DNA of 64,000 nt from Pseudomonas frederiksbergensis (GTDB lineage Bacteria > Pseudomonadota > Gammaproteobacteria > Pseudomonadales > Pseudomonadaceae): positions 310,001-374,000 of the forward strand of contig NZ_MOBR01000008.1 in the NCBI RefSeq assembly GCF_003732705.1, read 5' to 3'. The translations under genes were made by a program, and so were the position numbers. The notes under the pieces were generated by a model. That model did no database searches and had not been told where the DNA came from. It saw only the letters and a list, made by a program, of their open reading frames with translations. This document shows positions 55,376 through 64,000 of this stretch, one piece after another. Positions within the stretch are counted from its first letter, which is position 1, and each line of letters starts with the position of its first letter.

Positions 55376-56005
55376 ATGGCAGGTCTCTGGCTGTTTTTCA
55401 TGGCACTGGCGGTGGTGTATCTGCTGCCAGGCCCGGACATGATCCTGCTGCTGCAAACCGGCGCCCGTCAGGGCAAAGGCGCGGCGCTGGCCACGGCGAT
55501 TGGCCTGGGCATCGCCCGGGGTTGTCATGTGGCATTGGCGGCGCTGGGGCTGGCGGCGTTGTTCAAAGCGGCGCCCTGGACCTTCGATGTGGTGCGCCTG
55601 GCCGGGGCCGCCTACCTGTTGTGGATCGGTATTCAGTGCCTGCGCACCACGATGCTGCCCAGTCTGAATGGCGCAAGCGAGACGGTCGAAAAATCGCGCT
55701 GGCGTGAGTCGATCCAGCGCGGTTTGCTGACCAATCTGCTTAATCCCAAGGCACTGTTGTTCTGCTCGGTTTTGCTGCCGCAGTTCATCAATCCTCAGGC
55801 CGGGCCGGTGCTCGCGCAATTTGCCACCCTTGGCGTGCTGCTGGTCGGCATCGGTTTGCTGTTCGACAGCGCTTACGCACTGGCCGGCGCCGCGCTCGGC
55901 CGTTGGCTGCAACGCAGCCCATCGGCCCAGCGGGTGCAGCAATGGCTGTTCGGCAGCCTGTTGATCGGTTTCGCCCTGAGGCTGACGTTCGTTCAACAGG
56001 CGTGA
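55376..56005 (+). CDS. LysE-family amino-acid exporter (RhtB type)
   Basis: 209 residues, about six membrane segments. The family motif near the N-terminus is VYLLPGPDMILLLQTGARQGKGAAL, with GxARGCHVALAALGLAAL next and FDVVRLAGAAYLLWIGIQCLR following. RhtB/LysE proteins export amino acids or homoserine lactone-like compounds. It is divergent from the Lrp/AsnC gene, its likely regulator, and convergent with the hypothetical gene at 56009, three bases apart. Confidence 0.9.
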   Translation: MAGLWLFFMALAVVYLLPGPDMILLLQTGARQGKGAALATAIGLGIARGCHVALAALGLAALFKAAPWTFDVVRLAGAAYLLWIGIQCLRTTMLPSLNGASETVEKSRWRESIQRGLLTNLLNPKALLFCSVLLPQFINPQAGPVLAQFATLGVLLVGIGLLFDSAYALAGAALGRWLQRSPSAQRVQQWLFGSLLIGFALRLTFVQQA

Positions 56006-56008
56006 GCC

Positions 56009-58141
56009 TTACTGCGCTTTGCGGCGGCGACGACTGATCAACCACAGCGCCGCCGCCACGACCACCGCGACACTGCCAAACTGCACCGGTTTCTTATACG
56101 GCCGCAGCGTTGACCGCGCGGCATCCACCACTTGGGTCACATAGCGTTTGCTGGCGTTCTGGAAGTCCGGGGATTGGCACTGATGGCCGAAATCCCCAGC
56201 CCAGTACACGTAAGGGCCTTCGTCGACGTAGCGCTGGTAAAGCGCGCTTTGCTCTTCGAGGCTGGAATTCCAGCTCGATGCCGTACACAGCACCGCCGCA
56301 AAGGCCTGGCTGGTGCGCGGCAGATTGTCGGCGGCGCGGCTGGCCAATGCCGTGGCAACAAACCGGTAGTGGTAGCGCTCGTCCGGTTTGGCCGCGCTGG
56401 CCTGCTGGCGCTGTACCTCCCCTTCCGCCACCAAGGGGCCGACTTTCAGCTCGGGAGTCTCCAGGCTGTAGTTACCGCCGAACGTGGCGTAATCCGGGGC
56501 CATCTCATAGCCCAGGATTTCCATTCCCGAATATCGAGCGAACGTCGCAGCGCCGAACAACGCGGCGGCGCGAGTGGTGGGCCACCACGCCGCGTCGGCC
56601 TCATGGCGGAAGTGCGCATAAGCCTTGGCCTTGTTCTGCAGTTCAACGTTATCGAAATACCCAGGCGCCTCGTCATAACGCTCTTCCCGCAACAACCGCC
56701 GCCCGAGCAAATTGCGCAGGCTCGCCGCCACCGGCAACGGCACATAGTTGTCGCGTTCCTGCTGGGTCAGCGCTGGCGGTGCGGGCACTTGGGTGTCGAC
56801 GTAATGCTTGAGCTCATCGACCGTCAGCACTCGCTCGGCGACCGTAGCCGCGTCGAGCCAATACACACCTTTGCTGCGATAGAGCTGATCGAAGGCTTGC
56901 AGGTAGTCCCCCCGCTCCAGCGCGAGAATCGCGCTTTCACCTTCGACCCGGCACTTGGGCTGGACGCTTTCGAAATCCCAGTCCGCGGTGCGTCGTCCAC
57001 CCCAGGACTCATCCTGCGGGAATGCCTGGGCGGCTTTCGCATAGGCCGCAGCGGCAGCGGTTTTATCACCCTCGCGCAGCGCCAGTTTGGCCCGCACCCA
57101 CCAGGCCAGGCCGCCATCGCCCGCGTGCTCGACAAAGGCTTTGGCGCTGGCGTAGTCGCCTTGTTGATAATTCATCGCCGCCAGTCGATCAGCATTGTCG
57201 AGGCTGCCACGGGTGCTGTTTTGCAGCAGCTGGATCAGTTTCTTCTCGCTCGGCGGTTGATCACCAAATGACCAGCCAACCCGACTGACCAACGAGGCTG
57301 TGACCAGTTGCTGCACGGTTTTGCCCTTGAGCAATTCGGCCAGTTGATCGTCAGGCAAAGCGCCGAGTTCGCCCATCAACTGCTTGAGCGAGGAGTAGCC
57401 CACCGCCGAACCGTGGATGTTTTGCGTGGCATAGAGTTTGATGGCGCGGTTCCAGTCGCCCGCCGTGAGCACCACTCGGGCTTCTTCGCCGAGGCTGGCG
57501 ACGCCCAGTTCCAAAGGGTCGCTGAAACCGTCGATGCTCAGTTGGCGAGCCTGTTCGAAAGCCTTTTGCGATTGCGCCAACAGACCGGGGCTGGCACCCG
57601 CCTCGTCGCTCATGGCGAACAGCGCCCGGCCCAATGAGTAAGCCGCCCAAGTGCTGCGCAACGCGCGTTGATCGGCCGGCAGCGCCAGCACTTTCTGGAA
57701 GTACTCGGCGGCCAACCCATGGTCGCCAGCGTTGAATGCTATGGCGCCCGCCAGATACAGGCGTAAATCCATCGGCAAACTCGCGCCTTGGGCTTCCACT
57801 TCATGGGCGTCGGTCAACGTGCGCAGTTGCTTCACCAGCGCTTGCTGCTCAGGGGTCAAACCGGCCTGTTCGGCCTGGTCCCGTTGATCGGTGTAGCTCG
57901 GCGCGTCGCCGTAGCCGTAATCCGGATTATTGGTGGCGGCGGTGACGTTCTTCAGCCCGGCGATGGCATGCCCGAGGCGATTGATCTCGAAAGCGAAGTT
58001 GCCTTCCGGCAACTCCGACAGTGACTGGCCACGGTTATCCAGCAGGCGCATGGGGAAGTCCGGCCCACAGGCCAGCGCCGAACCCAAGGGCAAACTGAGG
58101 CTCAGGCAGAGCAGATGACGGGGCCAGTTACGGGTGAACAT
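56009..58141 (-). CDS. Large exported protein of unknown function, TPR-like, C-terminally anchored
   Basis: 710 residues from ATG 58141 with a perfect AAGGAGG site; the frame extends upstream within the DUF3142 gene but without signals. A signal peptide ends near SALAC. The body is helix-rich with many Ala/Leu and Tyr/Asp pairs (AAEYFQKVLALPADQRALRSTWAAYSLGRALF in part), resembling TPR or Sel1-type helical repeats. A C-terminal membrane segment (FGSVAVVVAAALWLI) and a basic tail end it. No family recognised. It overlaps the DUF3142 lipoprotein gene by 14 bp, so they form an operon. Confidence 0.8.
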   Translation of the reverse strand: MFTRNWPRHLLCLSLSLPLGSALACGPDFPMRLLDNRGQSLSELPEGNFAFEINRLGHAIAGLKNVTAATNNPDYGYGDAPSYTDQRDQAEQAGLTPEQQALVKQLRTLTDAHEVEAQGASLPMDLRLYLAGAIAFNAGDHGLAAEYFQKVLALPADQRALRSTWAAYSLGRALFAMSDEAGASPGLLAQSQKAFEQARQLSIDGFSDPLELGVASLGEEARVVLTAGDWNRAIKLYATQNIHGSAVGYSSLKQLMGELGALPDDQLAELLKGKTVQQLVTASLVSRVGWSFGDQPPSEKKLIQLLQNSTRGSLDNADRLAAMNYQQGDYASAKAFVEHAGDGGLAWWVRAKLALREGDKTAAAAAYAKAAQAFPQDESWGGRRTADWDFESVQPKCRVEGESAILALERGDYLQAFDQLYRSKGVYWLDAATVAERVLTVDELKHYVDTQVPAPPALTQQERDNYVPLPVAASLRNLLGRRLLREERYDEAPGYFDNVELQNKAKAYAHFRHEADAAWWPTTRAAALFGAATFARYSGMEILGYEMAPDYATFGGNYSLETPELKVGPLVAEGEVQRQQASAAKPDERYHYRFVATALASRAADNLPRTSQAFAAVLCTASSWNSSLEEQSALYQRYVDEGPYVYWAGDFGHQCQSPDFQNASKRYVTQVVDAARSTLRPYKKPVQFGSVAVVVAAALWLISRRRRKAQ

Positions 58142-59324
58142 TCGAACCTCCTTGATCAATATATGTGCAACGTGCCCAACCGATGGCGCGCTGTCCGCCG
58201 GCCGGCATTCGACCGTCGCGCAGGCGGGTGAAGGTAAGCAGATCCGGGCTTTGTTGCAACGCATAACCGGCCAGCGCATCGGCACCGTCACAGCCTTTCA
58301 CCACGAGCGTCAGGCGTTCGGGCCAGGCGCTGTCGAGATTGCCCGAGTTGGTGAGGGCGATGTCATAGAGGCCATTTTGTTCGGAGAGTTGCAGGTTCAG
58401 GCGACTGTCGAGGACATCACCGCGGGCCACGGCGCCCAGGGTTGTCAGACTCCAGGCACGGCGGTCACCGGCCAGCGGCAGGCGGAACCAGATCAACCCC
58501 GCCAGATGGGCCGGCGGATGTTTGCGCAACTCGCTGCCGAGCGCGCTCAATTGCTGTGGATCGGCCAGCAATTCCCGACGTTTGCCGCCGCGCTGGATGG
58601 GCACTTCGCTTTCCACGACCGGTGCGCCATCGGCGTCCGGCAACAACGCCACGCCATAGGCCGGCAATGCCAGATAGAAGGGTTTGGGGGTGAGGCGACT
58701 CCAGGCCTTGGCCCACTGTTCAGCCTGAGCCGCATCGAACAAGCCACGACGTGGATCGCTGACCGCGTGCACCTGCAACACGCTGCTGTCCACCGTCGCC
58801 AACAACCCAGGCAATTCAGGGCTGTCGAGCCAGGCCGGCAACGCGGTGATGCTCAGCGGTAAAGACGCCGGCAGTACGGCGCGCAATTGTGTAAGGAATG
58901 CCCGATAGGCCGGGAGCCGGGCGTTACCGGCATCGTGGTCGATTTCCACGCCGGCCACGACCAAACCTTGAGCGTGCCAATCGCCGAGCAGTTGCCGGAC
59001 CTGCGCAATGACCTCGTCCTGATCCAGCGTCTTGAGCTGGCCATCCAGACGAATCACCGCAATCAGCGGTCGACCATCGCGTTTGAGCAACACCGGATCA
59101 ACCCGCGCCCGGCGCCAGCCGTCCTGGGGGAAAGCCTGCAAGGCCAGTACCCGCAAGGTCGAGAAATCGGCGCGACTGTCCCGCAGCGCGGCTTCATGGG
59201 CCGGGGTCCATTGCCGTTGCCAGATGTAGAGTTGTTGGTCGAGTGGTGGTGCGTCGGGTTGGTTGCAGCCGTTGAGCAACAACAGCGCAGCCAGCAGAAC
59301 CGAGAGACGAACGAAAAACGACAT
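58128..59324 (-). CDS. DUF3142 lipoprotein
   Basis: 398 residues. The lipobox LLLLNGC gives Cys at about 20, so the protein is a lipoprotein. The body has LYIWQRQWTPAHEAAL, VAGVEIDHDAGNARLPAYRAFL and YLALPAYGVALLPDADG, matching DUF3142, a family with a glycoside hydrolase-like (TIM barrel) layout. VEIDHD could be an active-site acidic pair. Function unknown. First gene of an apparent two-gene operon with the exported protein at 56009. Confidence 0.85.
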   Translation of the reverse strand: MSFFVRLSVLLAALLLLNGCNQPDAPPLDQQLYIWQRQWTPAHEAALRDSRADFSTLRVLALQAFPQDGWRRARVDPVLLKRDGRPLIAVIRLDGQLKTLDQDEVIAQVRQLLGDWHAQGLVVAGVEIDHDAGNARLPAYRAFLTQLRAVLPASLPLSITALPAWLDSPELPGLLATVDSSVLQVHAVSDPRRGLFDAAQAEQWAKAWSRLTPKPFYLALPAYGVALLPDADGAPVVESEVPIQRGGKRRELLADPQQLSALGSELRKHPPAHLAGLIWFRLPLAGDRRAWSLTTLGAVARGDVLDSRLNLQLSEQNGLYDIALTNSGNLDSAWPERLTLVVKGCDGADALAGYALQQSPDLLTFTRLRDGRMPAGGQRAIGWARCTYIDQGGSNVHP

Positions 59325-59368
59325 GAAATCCCTGATCCCTGAAACACAGGTCTACAGGGTACACAAAA

Positions 59369-59462
59369 CCCTGTGGGAGCGAGCCTGCTCGCGAATGCGG
59401 TGTGTCAGGAAACTTCAACGCTGAATGACATACCGCTTTCGCGAGCAGGCTCGCTCCCACAG
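59369..59462. repeat. REP pair
   Basis: CTGTGGGAGCGAGCCTGCTC and the inverse GAGCAGGCTCGCTCCCACAG flank about 45 bp. It ends 10 bases before the methyltransferase stop codon and separates two leftward operons. Confidence 0.88.
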
Positions 59463-59472
59463 TTATTCTTCT

Positions 59473-60306
59473 CTAGGGCTTACGGGCGATGATCACCTGA
59501 CTTTTCGCCACCACCGCATCCAGTGCTTGTTTGATCTGCGCGCCCCGTGGCGAATTCAGCACCGCTTGCCAGGTATCGGCCCAGTGATTGAGCAGCGGAT
59601 GGTCGGCATTGCTGAAATCAACCTTGGCTTCCCAGAACAGCAGCATCCACATCGACCAGTAGAACCCGTACTGGCTGTGGCTCAGCACTTCCAGCCCGGC
59701 CTCGCTGACCATTGCCTTGAACTGCTCTTCGCTGATGATGCGAATGTGGTTGGGCTTCTGGAAGTATTCCGGCGCAGCGATGTCTTTTTGCAGGTCTTCG
59801 GAGCTCGGGTGCGGGACGCTGAGCAGATACAGCGCCCCCGGTTTGCCGACCCGCACCAGTTCGGCAAGGAACTGCGCCGGGTCGTCAACGTGCTCGATCA
59901 CCTCGGTGGACACCACACGCGTGGCGGTTCCATCGGCAATTGGCAGCGGATTGCAGTCAGTGACGTGGCACTCAACGTCGCGAGCCGGCGTGTCGCCCAG
60001 GCGCAGGCGAGTGGCTTCGACCTTGGCCGCATCGATGTCGGCAATGATGATCTTCGCCCCACGCATCCCGCAGAAATGCACGTTGCCGCCATCACCGCAG
60101 CCGACGTCGAGCAAGGTGTCCTCGGGGGTTACCGGGAAACCGGTGAACAACTCGCCGGTTTGCTGGTTGAACCAGCCGCTGAGGATTGCATCGTGCAGGC
60201 CGAGCATGTACGGATCGACCTTGTCCGCGACCGGTGCCACGGGCTGCGCGGGAGCAGGAACAGGAGCGGGCGTGCCCGCCGTGAGTTTCTTCAAAAGGCT
60301 CAGCAT
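59473..60306 (-). CDS. Class I SAM-dependent methyltransferase (surface glycan operon)
   Basis: 277 residues from ATG 60306. A Pro/Ala-rich N-terminal leader is followed by the motif GLHDAILSGWFNQQTGELFTGF, then the SAM loop LLDVGCGDGGN, the acidic residue in IIIADIDAAKVEA and STEVIEHVDDPAQFL. The C-terminal VVAKSQVIIARKP matches the end of its paralogue at 61451. The first codon overlaps the preceding acyltransferase stop by seven bases. Likely methylates a sugar or lipid of a surface glycan; substrate unknown. Confidence 0.88.
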   Translation of the reverse strand: MLSLLKKLTAGTPAPVPAPAQPVAPVADKVDPYMLGLHDAILSGWFNQQTGELFTGFPVTPEDTLLDVGCGDGGNVHFCGMRGAKIIIADIDAAKVEATRLRLGDTPARDVECHVTDCNPLPIADGTATRVVSTEVIEHVDDPAQFLAELVRVGKPGALYLLSVPHPSSEDLQKDIAAPEYFQKPNHIRIISEEQFKAMVSEAGLEVLSHSQYGFYWSMWMLLFWEAKVDFSNADHPLLNHWADTWQAVLNSPRGAQIKQALDAVVAKSQVIIARKP

Positions 60307-61454
60307 GAGGTGGCTCCAGAGGACGGGACGGCGGATCGGGACGTGCTCAGACGTTGCACCAGCGAGGCGCCGCGATTGCGCATGGGCATTTCGACAAAGC
60401 GGTAATTGAGTTCGCTCAACAGCGCGATCAGCCCGCCAGCGATAAGGATGGTGAGGATCGGATGCCCGGCCGGGCTCGGCAAACCGGCGGCCTGCAAACG
60501 GAAAATCAGTTCCCGCACCAGCAGATAAGCCGGAATGTGGATCAAGTAAATCCCATAAGAGCGGCTGCCGATCCACACCATCAGATTCTTCAGCACACCC
60601 GCTGGCATCAGGTAATCACGGTTGTAAGACGCGACCCACACCAGCACCGCACTGAGCACGGCAATCGCGCCGATCCGGTAGTTAGTAAAGGTAAAGCGAT
60701 CCGTCGCCATCACACTCAGCGCCAGCGCCACGATCAGCAGCACCGACACACCGGCCCACGGCCGGCGCAGGAAGGTCGGCTCCCAGCGCACATAGCCGGG
60801 CCGCGCACTCCACATCGCCAACAGGATGCCGAGGGCCAGTGCGTCGGTGCGCACCACCATCAGGATCGGCGTACGCAACGTGAACAACTGCACCGCGACC
60901 AGCGCCAGCAAGGCCCAGACCAGGTGCTTGCGGCAGACCAGAATCAACAGCGGGAACAGCAGGTAGAACTGCTCCTCCAGCGACAGGCTCCAGTAGACGA
61001 AACTGGTGCCGTATTCGTAGCGATAGAAGCTGTCGGCGAAGCGGAAGTTAGCGAATTGCGCGACCCCGGCCAGCGTCGCCTGCACGTTGGCGTGTAACGT
61101 GCCGAACGCCCCGGAGCGGTTGATAAACAGACATGCCAGCAGCATCAACGCCAGCCACAGCCACGCTGACGGCAACAATCGAAAGGCTCGACGCAGCCAG
61201 AAGTTGCGCGTCTGCTGCCAGTATTCCTGGCGCGTGCTGCAACCTTGCAAAGCGGGGATCAGGCTGCGCGCAATGACGAAACCCGAGATCGCGAAAAACA
61301 GATCGACGCCCCACCAGGGTTGCGCCCAGGCATGGATGCGTTCCAACGACGGCACGATGTCGGTGAACAGGCTGCCTTGCAGGTGATGGAACAACACGCC
61401 GAGCACCGCAATGCCGCGCAGCAGCTCGATGTCCATGATGCGTTTGCTGCTCAT
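60300..61454 (-). CDS. Acyltransferase 3 family membrane protein
   Basis: 384 residues with about ten hydrophobic segments. The family start is MSSKRIMDIELLRGIAVLGVLFHHLQG (shown in part as IELLRGIAVLGVLFHH, with the catalytic His), and the second motif is VDLFFAISGFVIARSL. YSLSLEEQFYLLFP-like text (YWSLSLEEQFYLLFPL) is the third. Such proteins O-acetylate cell-surface polysaccharides or LPS. It lies between two methyltransferases, coupled to the upstream one by ATGA. Confidence 0.9.
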   Translation of the reverse strand: MSSKRIMDIELLRGIAVLGVLFHHLQGSLFTDIVPSLERIHAWAQPWWGVDLFFAISGFVIARSLIPALQGCSTRQEYWQQTRNFWLRRAFRLLPSAWLWLALMLLACLFINRSGAFGTLHANVQATLAGVAQFANFRFADSFYRYEYGTSFVYWSLSLEEQFYLLFPLLILVCRKHLVWALLALVAVQLFTLRTPILMVVRTDALALGILLAMWSARPGYVRWEPTFLRRPWAGVSVLLIVALALSVMATDRFTFTNYRIGAIAVLSAVLVWVASYNRDYLMPAGVLKNLMVWIGSRSYGIYLIHIPAYLLVRELIFRLQAAGLPSPAGHPILTILIAGGLIALLSELNYRFVEMPMRNRGASLVQRLSTSRSAVPSSGATSC

Positions 61455-62332
61455 GCCATTCTCCCCGGCGCGTCGTCGGCAGCCAGCGGTTTGCGGGCGA
61501 TGATCACCTGGCTCTTGGGCATGAACTGATCGAGCATGTGCTTGATCGCCAACCCGTTGGGCTGCGCCAACAAGTCCTGCCAGGTTTTCGCCCAGCTCTC
61601 CATCAACGGCGGGTACGGCGCCTGGATCCGGTCGCGCACCGCGCCACTTAAATCACGTCCGGCCGCCCTTTCGCTGGCCCAGAAAAAAATCATGCCCATG
61701 ACCCAGAAGAACCCGGTGGCCTGGCGATGTTCGATCACCAGCCCTGCCTCTTCCACCATCGCGGCAAACCGTTCGGGAGTAAAAATCTGTACGTGATTGG
61801 GTGACTGGAAATAACTGGCCGGGGCGATGCCCTTTTGCAAATGCTCGCCCACCGGGGCCGGCACACTGAGCAGATACAGCGCCCCGGGGCGGCCCATGCG
61901 CACCAGTTCCGCCATGAAGGGCTCAGGCTGATCGATGTGTTCGAGCACTTCCATGCACACGACTCTGCTCGCACAACCATCGGCCAGGGGCAGCGGCAGG
62001 CTGTTGCTCACCAATCCAAGATTTTGCTGGTTCGATTGCGCGTCCACTTGCCGGGCCAGGTCGCGGACCTTGTCGTGTTCGCTGTCGGTAAAGATCACCG
62101 ACGCACCCTGGCGCACGGCAAACAACGTCGCCACACCTTCCCCGCAACCGACGTCCAACAACGTGTCGTCCGCCGTGATGGCAAAGCCCTTGAGCAGTTC
62201 GCCACTGTCGTTCAAAAACCAGCCATCGAGGATGGCGTCATGCAAACCGACGTCCCGTGGCGAGACATTGGCGACCGGCATGAGTGCCGGCAACGGCGCC
62301 GGTCGCAGTCGTGCGAGCAAGCGCCGGATCAT
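61451..62332 (-). CDS. Class I SAM-dependent methyltransferase, paralogue of the 59473 gene
   Basis: 293 residues. The family motif appears as GLHDAILDGWFLNDSGELLKGF, then LLDVGCGEGVATLFA, IFTDSEHDKVRDL and CMEVLEHIDQPEPFM. The C-terminal MPKSQVIIARKPL matches the paralogue. Only the linker and the C-terminal half differ in length. Two copies in one operon suggest two different methylation steps on the same glycan. It overlaps the glycosyltransferase gene upstream by four bases. Confidence 0.88.
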   Translation of the reverse strand: MIRRLLARLRPAPLPALMPVANVSPRDVGLHDAILDGWFLNDSGELLKGFAITADDTLLDVGCGEGVATLFAVRQGASVIFTDSEHDKVRDLARQVDAQSNQQNLGLVSNSLPLPLADGCASRVVCMEVLEHIDQPEPFMAELVRMGRPGALYLLSVPAPVGEHLQKGIAPASYFQSPNHVQIFTPERFAAMVEEAGLVIEHRQATGFFWVMGMIFFWASERAAGRDLSGAVRDRIQAPYPPLMESWAKTWQDLLAQPNGLAIKHMLDQFMPKSQVIIARKPLAADDAPGRMA

Positions 62333-63633
62333 GCGCCCGAGGCTTCCGCAGGCAGCGCTTTGGCACGCTCCAGCCGCTGTTCGAAGAACGTCCGCAAGCG
62401 CTGTTCGGTGCTGGCCTGGCTGCAGAATCGCTCCAGGCTGCGCACCGCGTGGGCTGACATCCGGGCATAGCGCTCGGCATCGGTTTTCGCCACGTCATAG
62501 CTGACACGATAAGCGGTGCACAACGAATCCCAATCGGTCACGTAGCGCAGCGTGCGGTACGCCGCCCGGGGATCGTGGGGCCACGCCGTCAGCTCATCGG
62601 TGGAATCGACGATGAACGCATTGTCGCTATCGACGTAGTCGGCCATCGCCGTGTTCAGCGGCGCAATCGCCGGTTTGCCGCAAGACATGAACTCCATCAG
62701 CGGCAGGCACTGCCCTTCGCCGAACGAGCAATTCACCACGTAACTGGTGGCCTCGACCAACCGTTCGTAATCCATATCGGCCAGATAACCGTGGATCAGC
62801 ACGATCCGACACTGGTACGACTGGTTCTTGTAGAGGTGGTGCAGCATGTCGTTCAGCGCGTTGGCGATGTCATGGTGGGTCAGTTTCAACACCAGCGTCG
62901 CATCGGGCGTGTCGCGGAACGTGGTGCAGAACGCGCTGAGCATGTCCTGCCAGTTCTTGCGCCCGTCGTAGGGGTTGAACACCGACGTATAGACCACGCC
63001 TTCCAGCTGCAACTGGCAATCCTGCGGCGGGCCGTCGAACGAGAGCGGCGATCCTTCGCACAACGCGGGTGGGCCGTAAGCCCGCAAATCCGTGGTACGG
63101 CTGTCGATCAACAAGCCGCGCAGGTTCAGTTGCACCGGCTCCACCACCGCACGCTTGGTCAGTTGCTCGCCCCGAGCGGCAAAGCGGTCCCACACCGGTG
63201 CGGGAATGGCGCAGATCGGATAGTCGGCGCCCATTACGTCGCGCACGGCATTTACGGTGAAGGTCGAATGGGTAATCGCCATGCCGCAAGCACCCAGCAC
63301 CAGGCGCCAGTCGTGGCGGGGTTCGCCCTGCCAGCTTTCGGTGGGGATGGTGCTGAACTCCCAGGCGAACAACGGGAGGGTCGGGCAGGCGTAATGAATC
63401 GGCGTGCGATGGGGCGGTGAGAACGACAGGAAAATGCAGTCTTCGCCACGGCTCAGGCAATCGAAATACAAACGATCGACCAGTTCGTCGGGGTTGCTGA
63501 CTTCGATGACTTGACCCAGTCGCTCCAGCACCGGGCGGAACTCCTTGAGTACAAAATAGTAGCTGTACTCCGGCCGCCCCAGGTTCTGCTGGATGTTGCT
63601 CTTGTTGGTTTCCGAATGAATGATGATCAGCAT
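62329..63633 (-). CDS. Glycosyltransferase (family 1-like)
   Basis: 434 residues. The C-terminal Rossmann half carries a GT-B glycosyltransferase pattern: VVYTSVFNPYDGRKNWQDMLSAF, VLKLTHHDI, then EGQCLPLMEFMSCGKPAIAPLNTAMADYVDSDNAFIVD (in part: SFGEGQCLPLMEFMSCGKP, the donor-sugar EX7E-type site). The N-terminal half is less conserved. It probably adds a sugar to a surface glycan. It overlaps a second glycosyltransferase gene upstream by seven bases. Confidence 0.85.
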   Translation of the reverse strand: MLIIIHSETNKSNIQQNLGRPEYSYYFVLKEFRPVLERLGQVIEVSNPDELVDRLYFDCLSRGEDCIFLSFSPPHRTPIHYACPTLPLFAWEFSTIPTESWQGEPRHDWRLVLGACGMAITHSTFTVNAVRDVMGADYPICAIPAPVWDRFAARGEQLTKRAVVEPVQLNLRGLLIDSRTTDLRAYGPPALCEGSPLSFDGPPQDCQLQLEGVVYTSVFNPYDGRKNWQDMLSAFCTTFRDTPDATLVLKLTHHDIANALNDMLHHLYKNQSYQCRIVLIHGYLADMDYERLVEATSYVVNCSFGEGQCLPLMEFMSCGKPAIAPLNTAMADYVDSDNAFIVDSTDELTAWPHDPRAAYRTLRYVTDWDSLCTAYRVSYDVAKTDAERYARMSAHAVRSLERFCSQASTEQRLRTFFEQRLERAKALPAEASGA

Positions 63634-64000
63634 GATGCAGTCCCCGCTTCGGCTGTCAGCGGCGTGGTTGCGCTGCTCGGGCTCAGCCCGAAAAACTGCG
63701 CCACACGCTGCTGTACCGGGGCAAAACCGCAGTAATCGCGCATGCGGTCACTCGCTGCCGTGGCCATCGCCTGATACTCCTGCGGGCGGTTCTTGGCCAT
63801 GGCGTAGCTGTCCTCATAGGCGGCTTTCAACGAGCCCCAATCCGGCCGATGGCGCAGGGTGCGATAGAGGATGCGCGCGTCTTCCGGCCAGATCGTCGGC
63901 TCATGACTGGACTTGACGATGAACCCGACCCGCTCGTCGATGTAGTCGCCCATCGCCGTGTGGTTCGGCGCGATTACCGGTCGGGCGCAGGACATGAACT
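63627..64000 (-). CDS. Glycosyltransferase, C-terminal fragment (gene continues past window)
   Basis: The frame enters from the right window edge, so the start is outside. The part present (about 124 residues) begins at the SCARPVIAPNHTAMGDYIDERVGFIV site, which parallels MSCGKPAIAPLNTAMADY in the neighbouring glycosyltransferase at 62329, indicating the two are paralogues. It is upstream in the operon and coupled to the next gene by a seven-base overlap. Confidence 0.85.
   Translation of the reverse strand, partial: FMSCARPVIAPNHTAMGDYIDERVGFIVKSSHEPTIWPEDARILYRTLRHRPDWGSLKAAYEDSYAMAKNRPQEYQAMATAASDRMRDYCGFAPVQQRVAQFFGLSPSSATTPLTAEAGTASC

Overview
The window is a GC-rich, densely packed stretch of a Pseudomonas chromosome, most likely from the P. 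fluorescens group. Three things point there: the proteins are of Pseudomonas type throughout, intergenic gaps carry several families of Pseudomonas REP palindromes, and blocks of gene order match what I recall of P. aeruginosa (pyruvate carboxylase pycA/pycB with its LysR and RpiR regulators; uvrD; pdxY; the zinc-starvation locus). I saw no prophage, insertion sequence, CRISPR array, rRNA or tRNA.

Layout. (1) 1-3.9 kb: the end of a possible large toxin-like gene, a MocR regulator, a PaiB-like protein and two GNAT acetyltransferases. (2) 4.0-6.7 kb: homocysteine S-methyltransferase, divergent from an amino-acid ABC binding protein and permease that have no ATPase gene beside them. (3) 6.8-8.4 kb: a hipA/hipB toxin-antitoxin pair in toxin-first order, with operator-like repeats upstream. 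(4) 8.7-14.6 kb: two tandem paralogous autotransporters, the second with about 16 copies of a 13-residue repeat. (5) 14.8-20.5 kb: pyruvate carboxylase subunits with LysR- and RpiR-type regulators. (6) 20.6-31.6 kb: a GGDEF/EAL protein, uvrD, an EamA-domain protein, a Tim44-domain protein, an SMI1/KNR4-like protein, a CPA2 antiporter, a thioesterase and pdxY.

(7) 31.7-43.5 kb: after a small DUF3301 protein comes a zinc-starvation island. It holds two COG0523 GTPases, a DUF1826 protein, two small secreted proteins, an AmiC-type amidase, zinc-sparing FolE2, a Znu-like ABC transporter, a gamma-carbonic anhydrase homologue, an alternative dihydroorotase and a ThrRS-like protein that has lost its whole catalytic core. 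Two Zur-box-like palindromes (35578-35590 and 37289-37301) sit in its two divergent promoter regions. The set fits a programme that imports and delivers scarce zinc and replaces zinc enzymes.

(8) 43.5-46.8 kb: a DUF3617 protein, cardiolipin synthase and a cyclopropane fatty acid synthase. (9) 47.0-53.0 kb: a tightly overlapping four-gene operon of three SPFH (HflK/HflC-like) membrane proteins and a P1B-type metal ATPase. One SPFH protein has a strongly histidine-rich N-terminus, and a degenerate Zur-like palindrome lies upstream. This is the best candidate here for an undescribed system. (10) 53.2-59.3 kb: a dihydrolipoamide dehydrogenase, a divergent Lrp/LysE pair, a large uncharacterised exported protein and a DUF3142 lipoprotein. 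(11) 59.5-64.0 kb: a surface-glycan operon read leftwards (glycosyltransferases, two paralogous methyltransferases flanking an acyltransferase) that continues beyond the window.

Genes are often coupled by ATGA or TGATG overlaps, and several convergent pairs share CTAG across both stop codons. Exact DnaA-box words cluster in two coding regions (1608-1710 and 32392-32624).
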